64,000 nucleotides of DNA, taken from positions 87,016 through 151,015 of the forward strand of contig NZ_JADQTO010000005.1 of NCBI RefSeq assembly GCF_015704865.1, given 5' to 3'. The translations under genes and the position numbers were made by a program. The notes beneath the pieces are model-generated. The model was not told the origin of the DNA. It saw only the letters and a list, made by a program, of their open reading frames with translations, and did no database searches. This document shows positions 1 to 8,607 of this stretch, in pieces (the first letter of the stretch is position 1; each line of letters opens with the position of its first letter). The stretch is from Actinoplanes aureus. Lineage in GTDB: Bacteria > Actinomycetota > Actinomycetes > Mycobacteriales > Micromonosporaceae.

Positions 1-3000
1 CTTGCCACGCCGGGCTTACCGGTGCCGATCCACCTTGCACGGGCGTGCCGAAGGGCGGCGTCGCTGCAGCCCAGGGACTATCGGTCGGGGTAGCCGACGA
101 TCCGGCTGCCGACGGCGGCTGTTGCGCCGCACCCGGTTGCGCGGTGAACGGCTTTCCGGAAGACCCGGTCCCCACCGGCCCGGCATCCAGCTCCGCCGGT
201 GCCGCCGCGCCACCCGCCATCGCCGGACGGCCAGGCTGAGCGGTTGACCGGCTGGCGTCCGCCGCATGGCCCGCGTCCGCCGGCGTGCCGCCGGACGCCC
301 TTTCCGCCGAGCCGGCCATTCCTTGCCCGTCCGCAGCGCTCTGCGATCCGGCCCAACCGGTGTCGCCGGTCTGAGGCATGCCGTGCGACGCGGCAACGTT
401 CGCCGCAGGGGCTTGCGGCGTCCCGGAAGGCTGCCGCCCCATCGATGCCGGCCCAGCAGTCCCCGAAGCACCCTGCCACGGCCCGGCCAGGGCCTGCGGT
501 CCACTGACCTGTCCATCGGCGTCAGGCACGGTCTCAGCGGCGTGCGACCCGCCTTGCCAGGGTCCGGCCGGGGCCTGCGGTCCGCCGGTGTTCGCGGCGG
601 CGTGTGATCCGCCCTGCCACGGCATAGCCGGGACCTGCGGCGCGCCGCCCGGACCCGGAGGCGGAGTCTGCGGTCCGGCCGCCATCGGCGACGTGCCGGG
701 CACCGCGGTGCCGGCGACCAGTCGGGAGTCTCCGGTCAGCGGAGCCGGTGGCCAGGCATTTGCCGCCCCGGCAGCCGCAGATGCCGGCGGCTGCGGCGTG
801 GCAGGCGCAACCGAAGCCGCCGACCGGCCCGGCGCCGGCGGTTGTACCGCCGCAGCCGGCTGGATCGGTGCGGGCGGTTGTACCGCAGCCGGCTGGATCG
901 GTGCGGGCGGTTGTACCGCAGCCGGTTGGATTGGTGCGGGCGGCTGTACCACGGCAGTCGGCTGGACTGGTGCGGGCGGTTGCGCCACGACCGGAGGATG
1001 GATCGGCGTGGGCGGCTGTGCAGGGACCGGCGGCTGGACCGGCGCGGGCGGCCAAGCGGTCGCCGCTGCCGGTTGTCCGGGGCCGGCGGGCACGCCGGGC
1101 TCGACCGGCCGGGCCGGCGGCGGCCAGGCGGCCGCCGGTGCCGGCGGCGCGCCATTCGGGTCCTGCGGTGCGGGCGTCCAGCCGGCGGGCATCGGCGGGC
1201 GTGCGGGCGACACCGGCCGTGCACCGGCCGGCGGGTTCGCGTCCGGAACCATCGCCCACGGGCCGTCCCCGTCCGAGAGGAACACGTGCGCGGTACGTGG
1301 AGTACGCCGCGACCGCTGCTGCGGCACCTCGGACCCGGAACGGCCCTGCTCACCCGGGTACCCGGCGCTACCCGGCCGGATCTCACCGGAAACCGGCGGC
1401 GCCGGCACAGTCGGGCGCCCGGCGTAGGACGACGGGCCCCCGTCCCGGTGCACCGGCCCAGCCGCGTAACCGGCGGCCGGCGACTGCTCGCTGACGCCCG
1501 GCTGCCACGCGTCGGGGTGCGTGACGTCCCGGACACCGGGTTGGCCGGCGGCGGGGTGCGTGACTTCCCGGGCGCCGGGCTGGCCGGCTGCGGGCGGCTG
1601 CGGCGTGGTTCCCCAGGCACTGGGCTGGCCGGTGGGCTGCGTGAATCCGGGGGCACCGGGCTGGCCAGTAGCGGGCTGCGTGACTTCCCGGGCGCCGGGC
1701 TGGCCGGCTGCGGGTGGCTGCGGAGTAGTTCCCCAGGCACCGGGCTGACCGCCGGGCTGGGTGACTCTGTGGGCACCAGGCTGGCCGCTGGGCTGCGTGA
1801 ATCCGGACTGGCCGGTAGCGGGCTGCGTGCTTCCTTGAGCGCCGGGCCGGCCGTCGGCGGCCTGTGTGACTCCTTGGACACCGGGCTGGCCGGCGGCGGG
1901 CGGCGTAACTCCCTGGACACCGGGCTGGCCGGCGGCGGGCGGCGCGATCCCGCGACCGCCGGGCTGGGCGGCGGTAGGCGGCGTGATCTCCGGAGCGCCC
2001 GGCCCGCCCGAGCCACCCGGCTGCGGACCGCTTCCGGGAACGCTGGACCGCCCGGCCGGAGAAACCGGCCGGATCTCGCGAGACCCGGCGCCCGGATGCC
2101 CATCACCCTGGGCCGAACCCCCAGCCGGCGCGGTCCCGGAACCGGAGTTCCCGGGCTGATTCATCGGCCGGCCGTCGAAAGCGGCCTCCGCGTGCGTGAC
2201 CGGCGACCGCTGCGGCCCACCGATCACCCGCGCCGGCGGAACCGGCGCCGGCGCGGCGACGACGCGCGGCGTGACCGGCGGGTCGGCCTTGATGACGCGA
2301 GGTTGCGGCGGCGGCGTGGTCCGGCCGACGACCTTCGGGGGTACGGGTAGTTCAGCACGCCGCAGCACCCGTGGAGACTCGCCGTCCCCGGCCTTCTCCA
2401 TCTCGTCGGGCCGCGACTGACCGTCCGGCGCCGCGCCCTGCTCAGGCGCGCGATCCCCGCCCTCAGCCGGAACCACGTGCCGGGAACGCTCATCCGCACC
2501 GGCCTCAGCCCGCCCGGCCCGCTCCTCCGTGCCGCTTTCCGCCTGCCGTGCCGCCCACTCGTCGGCCCGCTGCTCTGTGCCGGCTCCCGCCTGCCGCGCC
2601 GCCCAGTCGTCCGGTTGCAGGCCGGCGTCGGCCTGGCGTGCCGCCCACTCGTCCGGCTGCACGCCGGCCTCCGCCTGCCGTGCCGCCCACTCGTCCGGCT
2701 GCGCGCCGGCTTCCGGCCGGGCCGAGCGCTCGGCCGCGTCCGCCTGCCGTCCGGTCCACTCCTGCGGCCCGGCCGGCAGCGCCTCCGGCCTGCCGGAGGC
2801 AGTGCCCGCCGGCATCTCCGCAGCGGAACCCAGGGCGGGTTCCCCGGCCGGCCGGTCAGCAGCACGCCGGCCCGGGTCGCTGTCCTCGTGCGGGCGGTCC
2901 GCGGTCGCCGGCGCGCCGAGGGCACGCTCGTCGTCCCAGCCCGCGCCGCGCTCGTACCCGGCTGCCGGCTGGCGGGCGGCGGCGCCCTGGTCGCGCTCGA

Positions 3001-3964
3001 GTTCCGGGTAGCCGGCGTCCGGCCGGTACATCTCGTAGGGGTCCGTCGGCGACGGCACCTGGGCGCGTCCCGAAACCGGGCGATCCGGTCCGGGCCGCCG
3101 GGGGTCGGTCTCGTCGCGGCGGGTCCGGCGGCCGCCGGGTGGCCGGATCGGCCCGAAGTCGTCCCAGGGCGCGTCGTCCCGGGCCGGTACCCGGGTGTCG
3201 CGTTCGTCGTCGATGCGGCCGGCGCGGTCCGCGTAGCCTGCGGGCAGTTCGTCCTGGTAGGCCGGGCCACGCCGGGCCGGGCCGCGCCTGCGGCGGTCGT
3301 CGCCGCGGGGCGACTCCTCCCAGTATTCGTCGGAGCGCAGCTCGATGGTGCGGCCGCTGGGCGGCAACCGGCGGTCGTCGTCGTCCCACTGCTCGTCCGA
3401 CCGGATCTCGACCGGGCGGCGCCGGCCGTTGCGGGCCGGGGCGGTGTCGCGCTCGTCCTCCCAGAGTTCGCCGGGACGGACCTCGACCGGGCGCCGGCCG
3501 CGGCGCTCGTCCGGGCGGCGTTCCGGTACGTCGTCGCGGTAGCGCTCCGTCTCGTACCGGTCGGCGGAGGGCCGGGGGCGCGCGGACCGGGACGCGCGGC
3601 GCAGCTCTGGCCGGGCCGCCGGGTCGACGATCGGGAAGTCCGGTTTGTCGAAGTCGACGCCGAGTTCGGGGCGGTTGAAGTCGACGTCGTCGAATTCGTC
3701 GCCGGCCAGGTTCGGTACCGAGGTGTCGATCGGCACGAAGTCGGGGTCGTCGAGCCAGCTCGGTCGTTGCGAGTCGAAGGCGGACCGCTTCGGCCGGCGC
3801 GCGGGCGGCTCGTCGGCGTCCTGGCCGGGGCGGCGGCGGGTCGGGATGACGGGGTCCGGCGCGGTACGACGCTCGTAGTGCCTCTCCTGGACCACCGCGG
3901 ACTGCGGCATGAACGAGTACTCGCTGTACTCGTCCTCCCAGTACTCGTCGTCCTCGTAGCTCAT
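1..3964 (-). CDS. Very long low-complexity Pro/Gly/Ala/Gln-rich protein (3' end outside window)
   Basis: The frame is open on the minus strand from an ATG at 3964 to the window edge without a stop, so at least 1,321 residues; the C-terminus is not visible. The N-terminus is strikingly acidic and Tyr-rich (MSYEDDEYWEDEYSEYS). Residues about 150-215 hold three copies of an R-P-V-E-x-R followed by E-x-W-D/E unit; about 415-480 hold four to five copies of a D-E-W-A-A-R-Q-A-E unit; about 655-820 repeat Q-P-G and V-T-Q-P units; about 970-1040 repeat P-P-A-P-I-Q-P-A-A-V-Q; about 1105-1170 repeat G-P-W-Q-G-G. No catalytic domain, signal peptide or membrane segment is visible in this part, and most of it should be disordered. 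Translations of the other frames here are Arg-rich or Gly/Cys-rich and look like shadows. I do not recognise a family; a folded domain may lie beyond the window. Confidence 0.75.
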   Translation of the reverse strand, partial: MSYEDDEYWEDEYSEYSFMPQSAVVQERHYERRTAPDPVIPTRRRPGQDADEPPARRPKRSAFDSQRPSWLDDPDFVPIDTSVPNLAGDEFDDVDFNRPELGVDFDKPDFPIVDPAARPELRRASRSARPRPSADRYETERYRDDVPERRPDERRGRRPVEVRPGELWEDERDTAPARNGRRRPVEIRSDEQWDDDDRRLPPSGRTIELRSDEYWEESPRGDDRRRRGPARRGPAYQDELPAGYADRAGRIDDERDTRVPARDDAPWDDFGPIRPPGGRRTRRDETDPRRPGPDRPVSGRAQVPSPTDPYEMYRPDAGYPELERDQGAAARQPAAGYERGAGWDDERALGAPATADRPHEDSDPGRRAADRPAGEPALGSAAEMPAGTASGRPEALPAGPQEWTGRQADAAERSARPEAGAQPDEWAARQAEAGVQPDEWAARQADAGLQPDDWAARQAGAGTEQRADEWAARQAESGTEERAGRAEAGADERSRHVVPAEGGDRAPEQGAAPDGQSRPDEMEKAGDGESPRVLRRAELPVPPKVVGRTTPPPQPRVIKADPPVTPRVVAAPAPVPPARVIGGPQRSPVTHAEAAFDGRPMNQPGNSGSGTAPAGGSAQGDGHPGAGSREIRPVSPAGRSSVPGSGPQPGGSGGPGAPEITPPTAAQPGGRGIAPPAAGQPGVQGVTPPAAGQPGVQGVTQAADGRPGAQGSTQPATGQSGFTQPSGQPGAHRVTQPGGQPGAWGTTPQPPAAGQPGAREVTQPATGQPGAPGFTQPTGQPSAWGTTPQPPAAGQPGAREVTHPAAGQPGVRDVTHPDAWQPGVSEQSPAAGYAAGPVHRDGGPSSYAGRPTVPAPPVSGEIRPGSAGYPGEQGRSGSEVPQQRSRRTPRTAHVFLSDGDGPWAMVPDANPPAGARPVSPARPPMPAGWTPAPQDPNGAPPAPAAAWPPPARPVEPGVPAGPGQPAAATAWPPAPVQPPVPAQPPTPIHPPVVAQPPAPVQPTAVVQPPAPIQPAAVQPPAPIQPAAVQPPAPIQPAAAVQPPAPGRSAASVAPATPQPPASAAAGAANAWPPAPLTGDSRLVAGTAVPGTSPMAAGPQTPPPGPGGAPQVPAMPWQGGSHAAANTGGPQAPAGPWQGGSHAAETVPDADGQVSGPQALAGPWQGASGTAGPASMGRQPSGTPQAPAANVAASHGMPQTGDTGWAGSQSAADGQGMAGSAERASGGTPADAGHAADASRSTAQPGRPAMAGGAAAPAELDAGPVGTGSSGKPFTAQPGAAQQPPSAAGSSATPTDSPWAAATPPFGTPVQGGSAPVSPAWQ

Positions 3965-4697
3965 GCGGCGGCCCCGAACCGGCTGGGGGTTGACCCGCTG
4001 CCCCGTCGCCGCATCCGTGCCACCGTCCTCACCCCTGTTCCACCTCCGCGCACCGGTGCCCGCCCCTCGCGCTCCGGTCGATCCCTGCCACGTGGTGGAT
4101 GTGGAAGGTTAATCACGGATTTGCGTAGGGCGCCAGCGTGCCACGGAGCCCTGCCACCGTCCTCGCGGTGGGCCCGCGAGGACCGACCGTCCCGGCGCCG
4201 CAGCCCGCCGGACTAGGTCGATCACCCGGGTATACGTCCGGACGATGCCCCCGGTTCAATGCCGTACGCAGTGACTATGGCGGGGATCCGACAGTTCCCG
4301 CGGACGCGCCGCACGGGTCCGCCCGATCAACGAGGGTCGTTCTTACCTGGTGACGGGCTGGATGTCGACTTAAGAACCTTTTAAGCTTCTCTTCAGGACG
4401 GCTAAGAACTTGCGGGCGACCCCGAAAAGGTGACGCCGGGAGTGTCGAACGCCACCACGCCGATCCGCGGATCAAGGTGTGAATGTCTGTCACGTTTGTT
4501 GTGCGCCCAGGTTCCGGAACACCGGAAACATGGTCTCCCCGGCAGGCGGCCGCCGCCCCCCAGCTCCAGCGGCCGCCACACGCCCGAGACGATCCGCGGG
4601 GGACGACGCCCCCGATGCTCCTTCGCGGATGATGTTCGGCGGCGTGACGCCGGGACGAGAGACGGCGGCGGGACCACGGTCCCGCCGCCGTTTCGCA
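3965..4697. other. 733-bp intergenic region between two minus-strand genes
   Basis: No convincing gene lies here. It must hold the promoter of the long protein at 3964. Visible structure: an AT-rich patch around 4369-4413 that stands out from the GC-rich background and contains two copies of a TAAGAAC word; a perfect 10-bp palindrome gttccggaac at 4511-4520; a 9-bp inverted repeat (ggcggccgc / gcggccgcc) at 4545-4577; and the terminator of the neighbouring gene at 4662-4691. I cannot assign a regulator to any of these. Confidence 0.5.
4662..4691 (-). terminator. Intrinsic-type terminator hairpin
   Basis: A perfect 14-bp stem (acggcggcgggacc with ggtcccgccgccgt) closes on a 2-nt apex. It begins 6 nt beyond the stop codon of the minus-strand gene ending at 4698. 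There is no long U tract, as is usual for actinomycete terminators. Confidence 0.8.
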
Positions 4698-5111
4698 TCA
4701 GAGCCGCCCGTCGAGGGTGAAGTGCCCGACCCACCGGGGCAGCACCAGCCCCTCGGCCGCGAGGGCGCTCAGCAGAGCCGACAACTCGGTCCGGGTGAGT
4801 GACGGCGCGGCCGACGGGTCCGGGTGCGGCACGCCGAGGGCGGCCGCGGTTTCGATGGCCCGGGCACCGATGGCGGCCTCCACCGCCCACACCCGGTGCG
4901 CGCAGAGCGCCGAGTGCGCGGAGACCGTCAGCGCGCCGTGCAGCCGCAGCAGGCGCCGCAGGTCGGCGGCGAGTTGTTCGATCGGCGGCCCGAGCGGCTT
5001 CAGCTCGGGTTGGCGGCGGTCGCGGACGGCGGCCCAGCAGCGCGGCAGCACGCCTGCCGCGACGGCGGACGTGACCGGCACCGCGAAGATCAATAGATTG
5101 CGGAGAGTCAA
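4698..5111 (-). CDS. Hypothetical protein with one N-terminal hydrophobic segment
   Basis: A 137-residue protein. I chose the TTG at 5111 because a GAGGAG ribosome-binding site lies 6 nt upstream; the frame stays open upstream, but that part is Arg-rich and unlikely to be translated. The N-terminus (TLRNLLIFAVPVTSAVAAG) is hydrophobic and could be a membrane anchor or uncleaved signal. The rest is Ala/Leu-rich and helical, with a His/Cys-containing stretch (SAHSALCAHRVW) and a C-terminal segment ending in W-V-G-H-F-T-L. No family recognised. It is the last gene before a strong terminator and is followed, on its upstream side, by the DUF6292 gene 35 nt away on the same strand, so the two may be co-transcribed. 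Confidence 0.65.
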   Translation of the reverse strand: MTLRNLLIFAVPVTSAVAAGVLPRCWAAVRDRRQPELKPLGPPIEQLAADLRRLLRLHGALTVSAHSALCAHRVWAVEAAIGARAIETAAALGVPHPDPSAAPSLTRTELSALLSALAAEGLVLPRWVGHFTLDGRL

Positions 5112-5145
5112 GGCGGGCTCCTCACCACGCCAGTGCGTCCAGGTT

Positions 5146-5628
5146 CTAACTCCGACCTTCCGCCGCGTTCCCCGACGCGTCAACCGGACTTTGTGCGACT
5201 TGCGCATAGCGCAGCAGAGCGGCCTCGAAACCGGCGTCCGGCCGGCCGGCGCGATGGTCCGGGAAGTCCAGGTCGGGATGCGCCTGCGGGCCCGCCGGCC
5301 CGGCGATGCCGCCGTGCCGCGCCACGGCGCGGACCACCGAGGTGGGCGCGGCCAGTCTCGCCACCGCCAGCTTCGTGGTGGTACGAACCCCGCGGCCGTA
5401 CGGGTCGTCCACAGTCAGCAGATACCACCCGTTGTCCTCGTCCCACCCGAGGCCCGCCTGGTCGTGATCCCACACCGGCCGCCCGTGCAGCCGCACCTGC
5501 CGGATCAGGTCGAACGGGATCCACCCGTCGCGCGGCACCCGTGAGTCGGCGCGCCAGTCGGCGACCGGGACGCCGGCCGCCTCCAGGGCCTCGGCGACGG
5601 CCCGGATGTACGCGGCGTGCCCGGCCAT
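5146..5628 (-). CDS. DUF6292 family protein
   Basis: A 160-residue protein with the features of the actinobacterial DUF6292 family: an N-terminal helix (AAYIRAVAEALEAAG), a central D-x-x-x-L-G-W-D-E-D-N-G-W block and an A-x-x-x-x-V-V-R-A-V-A segment near residue 110. Members are small cytoplasmic proteins of unknown function, common in Streptomyces and Micromonosporaceae. The ATG at 5628 has a GGGAGA ribosome-binding site 5 nt upstream; the much longer open frame upstream runs through the pirin gene in the wrong frame and is not coding. The tail is Asp/Ala-rich and probably disordered. The family assignment rests on pattern recognition only. Confidence 0.7.
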   Translation of the reverse strand: MAGHAAYIRAVAEALEAAGVPVADWRADSRVPRDGWIPFDLIRQVRLHGRPVWDHDQAGLGWDEDNGWYLLTVDDPYGRGVRTTTKLAVARLAAPTSVVRAVARHGGIAGPAGPQAHPDLDFPDHRAGRPDAGFEAALLRYAQVAQSPVDASGNAAEGRS

Positions 5629-5732
5629 CGGATCTCCCTGAAGGTCAAGCGCATGCCCCGGCGCCCGCGCTGGGGCCGGGACGGCCCGGGTGCTCGCGGT
5701 GGTGGCGGCGGGACGGTGCGGAACGCGTACCT

Positions 5733-6650
5733 CTAATAGGTGTTGCCGTGCCGGTCGCGCGCCTTCAGGCGCACAGTGGGCAGTTCTGGGGCCGGGAGTG
5801 GGCCGGCCTCGCAGCCGCTCACCGCGCCGAATCGCTCGCCGGCCATCCATTGCTCGCGGGCCCGGACGATCTCCTCGTGGGTACGGCCCACGAAGTTCCA
5901 CCACATGACCAGGGGTGCGTCGAACGGCTCGCCGCCGAGCAGGAAGAGCCGTGCGGCGCCGCCGGTCTCGACGGTGACCGACGTGCGGGCGCCGAGGTAG
6001 AGCAGGGAGCCGGTTTCGAGGGCCGTCCCGGCGATCGTGGCGCTGCCGGACATGACCAGGATGCCGTGCTCGAAGCCGGGTTCCAGGGTCAGCGTGTGCC
6101 GGGCGGCGGTCTCGGTGACCAGTTCCGCGCCGACCAGCGGGGTGTGCGCGGTGGCGGGGGAGCGCAGGTCGCCGAGCCGTCCGATCACGACCGTGACGGT
6201 GACCGGGCCGTCCTGGACGGACGGCAGCGCGGCGTGGTGCTCGAAGCCGGCCGGTCCGTCGCGGGCGCCGTCCGGCAGGGCCAGCCACAGCTGGAGGCCG
6301 TGCATGGCGTCGGGGTGGTCCGGCGGGGTGAACTCGGAGTGCGCGATGCCGTGCCCGGAGGTCATCAGGTTGAGCTGGCCGGGCGCGATCAGCTGGTGGC
6401 TGCCGAGACTGTCGCGGTGCTCGATGATGCCGTCCACCAGCCAGGTGACCGTCTGCAGGCCGGTGTGCGGGTGCGGCGGAATCTGCATGCCAGGCCGGCC
6501 GGTGACGTCGTCGGGACCGAAGTGGTCGACGAAGCACCAGGCTCCGATCATGCGGCGCTCCCGGTGCGGGAGCAGGCGGCGCACGGTCGTCCAGCGCCCG
6601 AGCGGTACGTCGTGGCCGGGCAGCAGCACGCTGTCCACGGTCTGCGTCAT
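5733..6650 (-). CDS. Pirin family protein
   Basis: A 305-residue bicupin. The N-terminal cupin carries the metal-binding pirin motif P-H-P-H-T-G (about residues 58-63) and the downstream H-S-E-F; it is followed by the typical H-G-L-Q-L-W-x-x-L-P segment and a C-terminal cupin ending in W-W-N-F-V-G-R-T-H-E-E-I. Bacterial pirins bind Fe or another metal; some have quercetin 2,3-dioxygenase activity, others act through protein partners, so the substrate here is open. The start ATG at 6650 overlaps the stop of the upstream split-barrel gene by 4 nt (ATGA), which supports the start and implies translational coupling in an operon that begins with the DUF2252 gene. Confidence 0.9.
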   Translation of the reverse strand: MTQTVDSVLLPGHDVPLGRWTTVRRLLPHRERRMIGAWCFVDHFGPDDVTGRPGMQIPPHPHTGLQTVTWLVDGIIEHRDSLGSHQLIAPGQLNLMTSGHGIAHSEFTPPDHPDAMHGLQLWLALPDGARDGPAGFEHHAALPSVQDGPVTVTVVIGRLGDLRSPATAHTPLVGAELVTETAARHTLTLEPGFEHGILVMSGSATIAGTALETGSLLYLGARTSVTVETGGAARLFLLGGEPFDAPLVMWWNFVGRTHEEIVRAREQWMAGERFGAVSGCEAGPLPAPELPTVRLKARDRHGNTY

Positions 6651-7048
6651 GCCGGTGACTTTAGCGAGGCGGAACCGAGAACCCGGATGATCGTCACCTC
6701 GATCACCACTCGCAACGGATTCGGGCGCGGGATGCGGTAGCGCGACGCGTAGCGGCGCTCGGCCTCGGCGACCGGTCCGGGGTCGTCGCGGACCACCGCG
6801 AGGCCTTCGACGGTGCTCCAGCGGCGCCCGTCGACCTGGCAGATCGCGACTCGCTGCTGGCCGCGCCGGATGTGCCGGACGTGCGCCGAGGTGCCGGAGC
6901 TGATCACCCGGGCCAGGCCGGCGGCGACGTCCAGGGTGGCGCCGACGGCCACCACGTGCGGTGAGCCGTCGGCACGCAGCGTGGTCAGGGTGCACAGGTG
7001 CCGTTCCGTCCAGAACTCGCCGAGCGCGAGCGAATCCAGCGGGATCAC
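6647..7048 (-). CDS. PPOX-class (F420/FMN) split-barrel protein
   Basis: A 133-residue protein with the pyridoxamine-oxidase-like split beta-barrel pattern of the small actinobacterial flavin/deazaflavin proteins: L-C-T-L-T-T-L-R-A-D-G-S-P-H-V-V near residues 19-34, then a basic cofactor-binding stretch A-H-V-R-H-I-R-R-G. Relatives bind F420 or FMN and reduce various substrates; the substrate cannot be read from sequence. The GTG start at 7048 has GGAG 6 nt upstream and overlaps the stop of the DUF2252 gene by 4 nt, and its own stop overlaps the pirin start. A second, distinct member of this superfamily lies at 41510-41941. Confidence 0.85.
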   Translation of the reverse strand: MIPLDSLALGEFWTERHLCTLTTLRADGSPHVVAVGATLDVAAGLARVISSGTSAHVRHIRRGQQRVAICQVDGRRWSTVEGLAVVRDDPGPVAEAERRYASRYRIPRPNPLRVVIEVTIIRVLGSASLKSPA

Positions 7049-8466
7049 GCCGGCTCCGCCGGGAGTACGCCGCGGCGGACCGCGTCCACCAGCGCGGCGT
7101 GGTCGCTCTCCACCTGGTCGGCGTACGCGCGGGCGAAGCGGCACAGCGACTCGTCGAGCTTGTCGCCGCTGCCCGCGTACCCGGCGATCATGGAGGCGCC
7201 GCTGGTCCGGGCGTGCGACTTGGCGAGCAGGTAGCCGCAGACCCCGGCGTAGTCGGCGAGCGCGCCGGCGTCGATGTCCTCGACCAGGATGGCGCCCTTC
7301 ATGTCGCGGAACTGGCGTACGTAGTACTGCCGGTCGCCCACGGTGGTCCACCCGAGCAGCGGGTCACTGACCGTCTGGAGCGCCTGCTGGTACTCCACCA
7401 CCCGCTGCCCCTGATGCCGGTGCCAGGCCAGCGCGCCGTGCTGGTGTTTCGCGATCACCGACCGGCGGGCCTGTTTGAGCTGGAGGAACACCACGTCGTC
7501 CGGGCTGCTGCCCTCGCACAGGGCGACGTACGCGCGCAGCCCCACCGACCCGACGCCGACCACCTTGTGCGCGATGTCGACGATCCGGTAGCCGCCGAGG
7601 ATCCGGGCCCAGTGCGGTTTCAGCGTGTTGAGGTAACCGTCGAGGGACTCGGCCAGTTGCTCGCGCTCGTCGTGCGGCAGCCGGGTGATCAGCGGCGGCT
7701 CCTCGATCAGGCGGGCGGTGCCGTCGTGCCGCTCGGTGAAGCGGGGCAGGGCGCGGTCACTGGTGCGCCGGCGGGCCCGCCGGGCGGCGCGCTCGATCTC
7801 GTCGCGGAAGCTGCCCCGGCTGGCCGCCGAGCGCATCGCCTCCACGTCCAGCTGGGAGAAGGAGCGGCCCAGCAGCGGCTGCTCGGCGAGGTGCGCGATC
7901 TGGTCCCGGTACTCCTCGACGCAGTGCCGTACGGCGTCGCCGCACGCGCTCTCCCGGAACCCGTTGACCCGGCCGGCCACGTACACGCTGACCACCAGCC
8001 GGCGCAGGTCCCACTCCCACGGGCCGGGGTGCGCCTCGTCGAAGTCGTTGAGGTCGAAGACCAGCTCGCGTTCCGGTGAGGCGTAGAAGCCGAAGTTGCC
8101 GAGGTGGGCGTCGCCGCAGATCACCGGGGTGATTCCGGTGCACGGCAGGGCGGCGAAGTCGTCCGCCATCAGGCCGGCGGTGCCGCGCAGGAACGCGTAC
8201 GGCGAGGCGATCATGCGGCCCACCCGGACCGGGATCAGGTGTTCGACGCGGCCCTCGTGGGAGGCGGCGACCTGGCGTACCGGATCGATCCGGTGGTCCG
8301 GCGCCCGCCAGTGCGCCATGTCCGAGCGGGGTGAGCGGTCGCGCAGCGAGCGGCCGATCCCATAACGTTGCGCACGCGGCGCGGCGGTACGGCGCAGCGA
8401 CGTGAAACCCTCGTCGTCTAGGCTGCCGAACACGACGGGTCCGCTGATCGTGGGTGACGCTTCCAT
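7045..8466 (-). CDS. DUF2252 family protein (kinase-like fold)
   Basis: A 473-residue protein of the DUF2252 family, close to the family's usual length. Visible signatures include G-D-A-H-L-G-N-F-G near residue 118 and the following F-D-L-N-D-F-D-E, which resemble the catalytic-loop and metal-binding segments of the aminoglycoside-phosphotransferase/protein-kinase-like fold, and a later L-K-Q-A-R block. Activity is undetermined for the family. It heads an operon with the split-barrel and pirin genes (4-nt overlaps at both junctions). A TACGCT hexamer 8 nt before the ATG and absence of a ribosome-binding site suggest a leaderless transcript. Confidence 0.85.
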   Translation of the reverse strand: MEASPTISGPVVFGSLDDEGFTSLRRTAAPRAQRYGIGRSLRDRSPRSDMAHWRAPDHRIDPVRQVAASHEGRVEHLIPVRVGRMIASPYAFLRGTAGLMADDFAALPCTGITPVICGDAHLGNFGFYASPERELVFDLNDFDEAHPGPWEWDLRRLVVSVYVAGRVNGFRESACGDAVRHCVEEYRDQIAHLAEQPLLGRSFSQLDVEAMRSAASRGSFRDEIERAARRARRRTSDRALPRFTERHDGTARLIEEPPLITRLPHDEREQLAESLDGYLNTLKPHWARILGGYRIVDIAHKVVGVGSVGLRAYVALCEGSSPDDVVFLQLKQARRSVIAKHQHGALAWHRHQGQRVVEYQQALQTVSDPLLGWTTVGDRQYYVRQFRDMKGAILVEDIDAGALADYAGVCGYLLAKSHARTSGASMIAGYAGSGDKLDESLCRFARAYADQVESDHAALVDAVRRGVLPAEPA

Positions 8467-8474
8467 CGCTGCCG

Positions 8475-8480
8475 AGCGTA
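8475..8480 (-). promoter_or_regulatory. Putative -10 hexamer for leaderless DUF2252 operon transcript
   Basis: TACGCT on the minus strand ends 8 nt before the ATG at 8466, so transcription would start at or within 1-2 nt of the start codon. No Shine-Dalgarno sequence is visible. No clear -35 element was identified. Confidence 0.45.
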
Positions 8481-8524
8481 CGTGTTCCCCGATACCGTGC
8501 GTGCGGGGCTTCTGGAACGCCCGG

Positions 8525-8538
8525 TGTTATCGATAACA
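8525..8538. promoter_or_regulatory. LacI-family operator O1 (perfect 14-bp palindrome)
   Basis: tgttatcgataaca is a perfect palindrome with the central CG typical of LacI/GalR-family operators. It lies 70 nt upstream of the LacI-type regulator gene and a near-identical site lies in the araA promoter (9757-9770). Autoregulation by that regulator is the simplest reading. A partial further copy (attatcga) follows directly. Confidence 0.8.
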
Positions 8539-8607
8539 TTATCGACACGGGGTCCGAACGGGCTTTCCGTCACGCTCCATCAGAACCGGACCGGACGAGG
8601 TGCGCAA

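Noticed and set aside
840..1060. Regular short repeats resembling an array
   Set aside because: The units are contiguous, in frame, 33-36 bp, and encode P-P-A-P-I-Q-P-A-A-V-Q; no spacers, so not CRISPR but protein-coding tandem repeats.
378..1427. Long plus-strand ORF with Gly/Cys/Ala repeats, and overlapping Arg-rich frames, opposite the giant minus-strand gene
   Set aside because: Its repeats are the reverse complement of Pro/Gln repeats in the minus-strand frame that stays open for 3.96 kb; composition is that of a GC-rich shadow.
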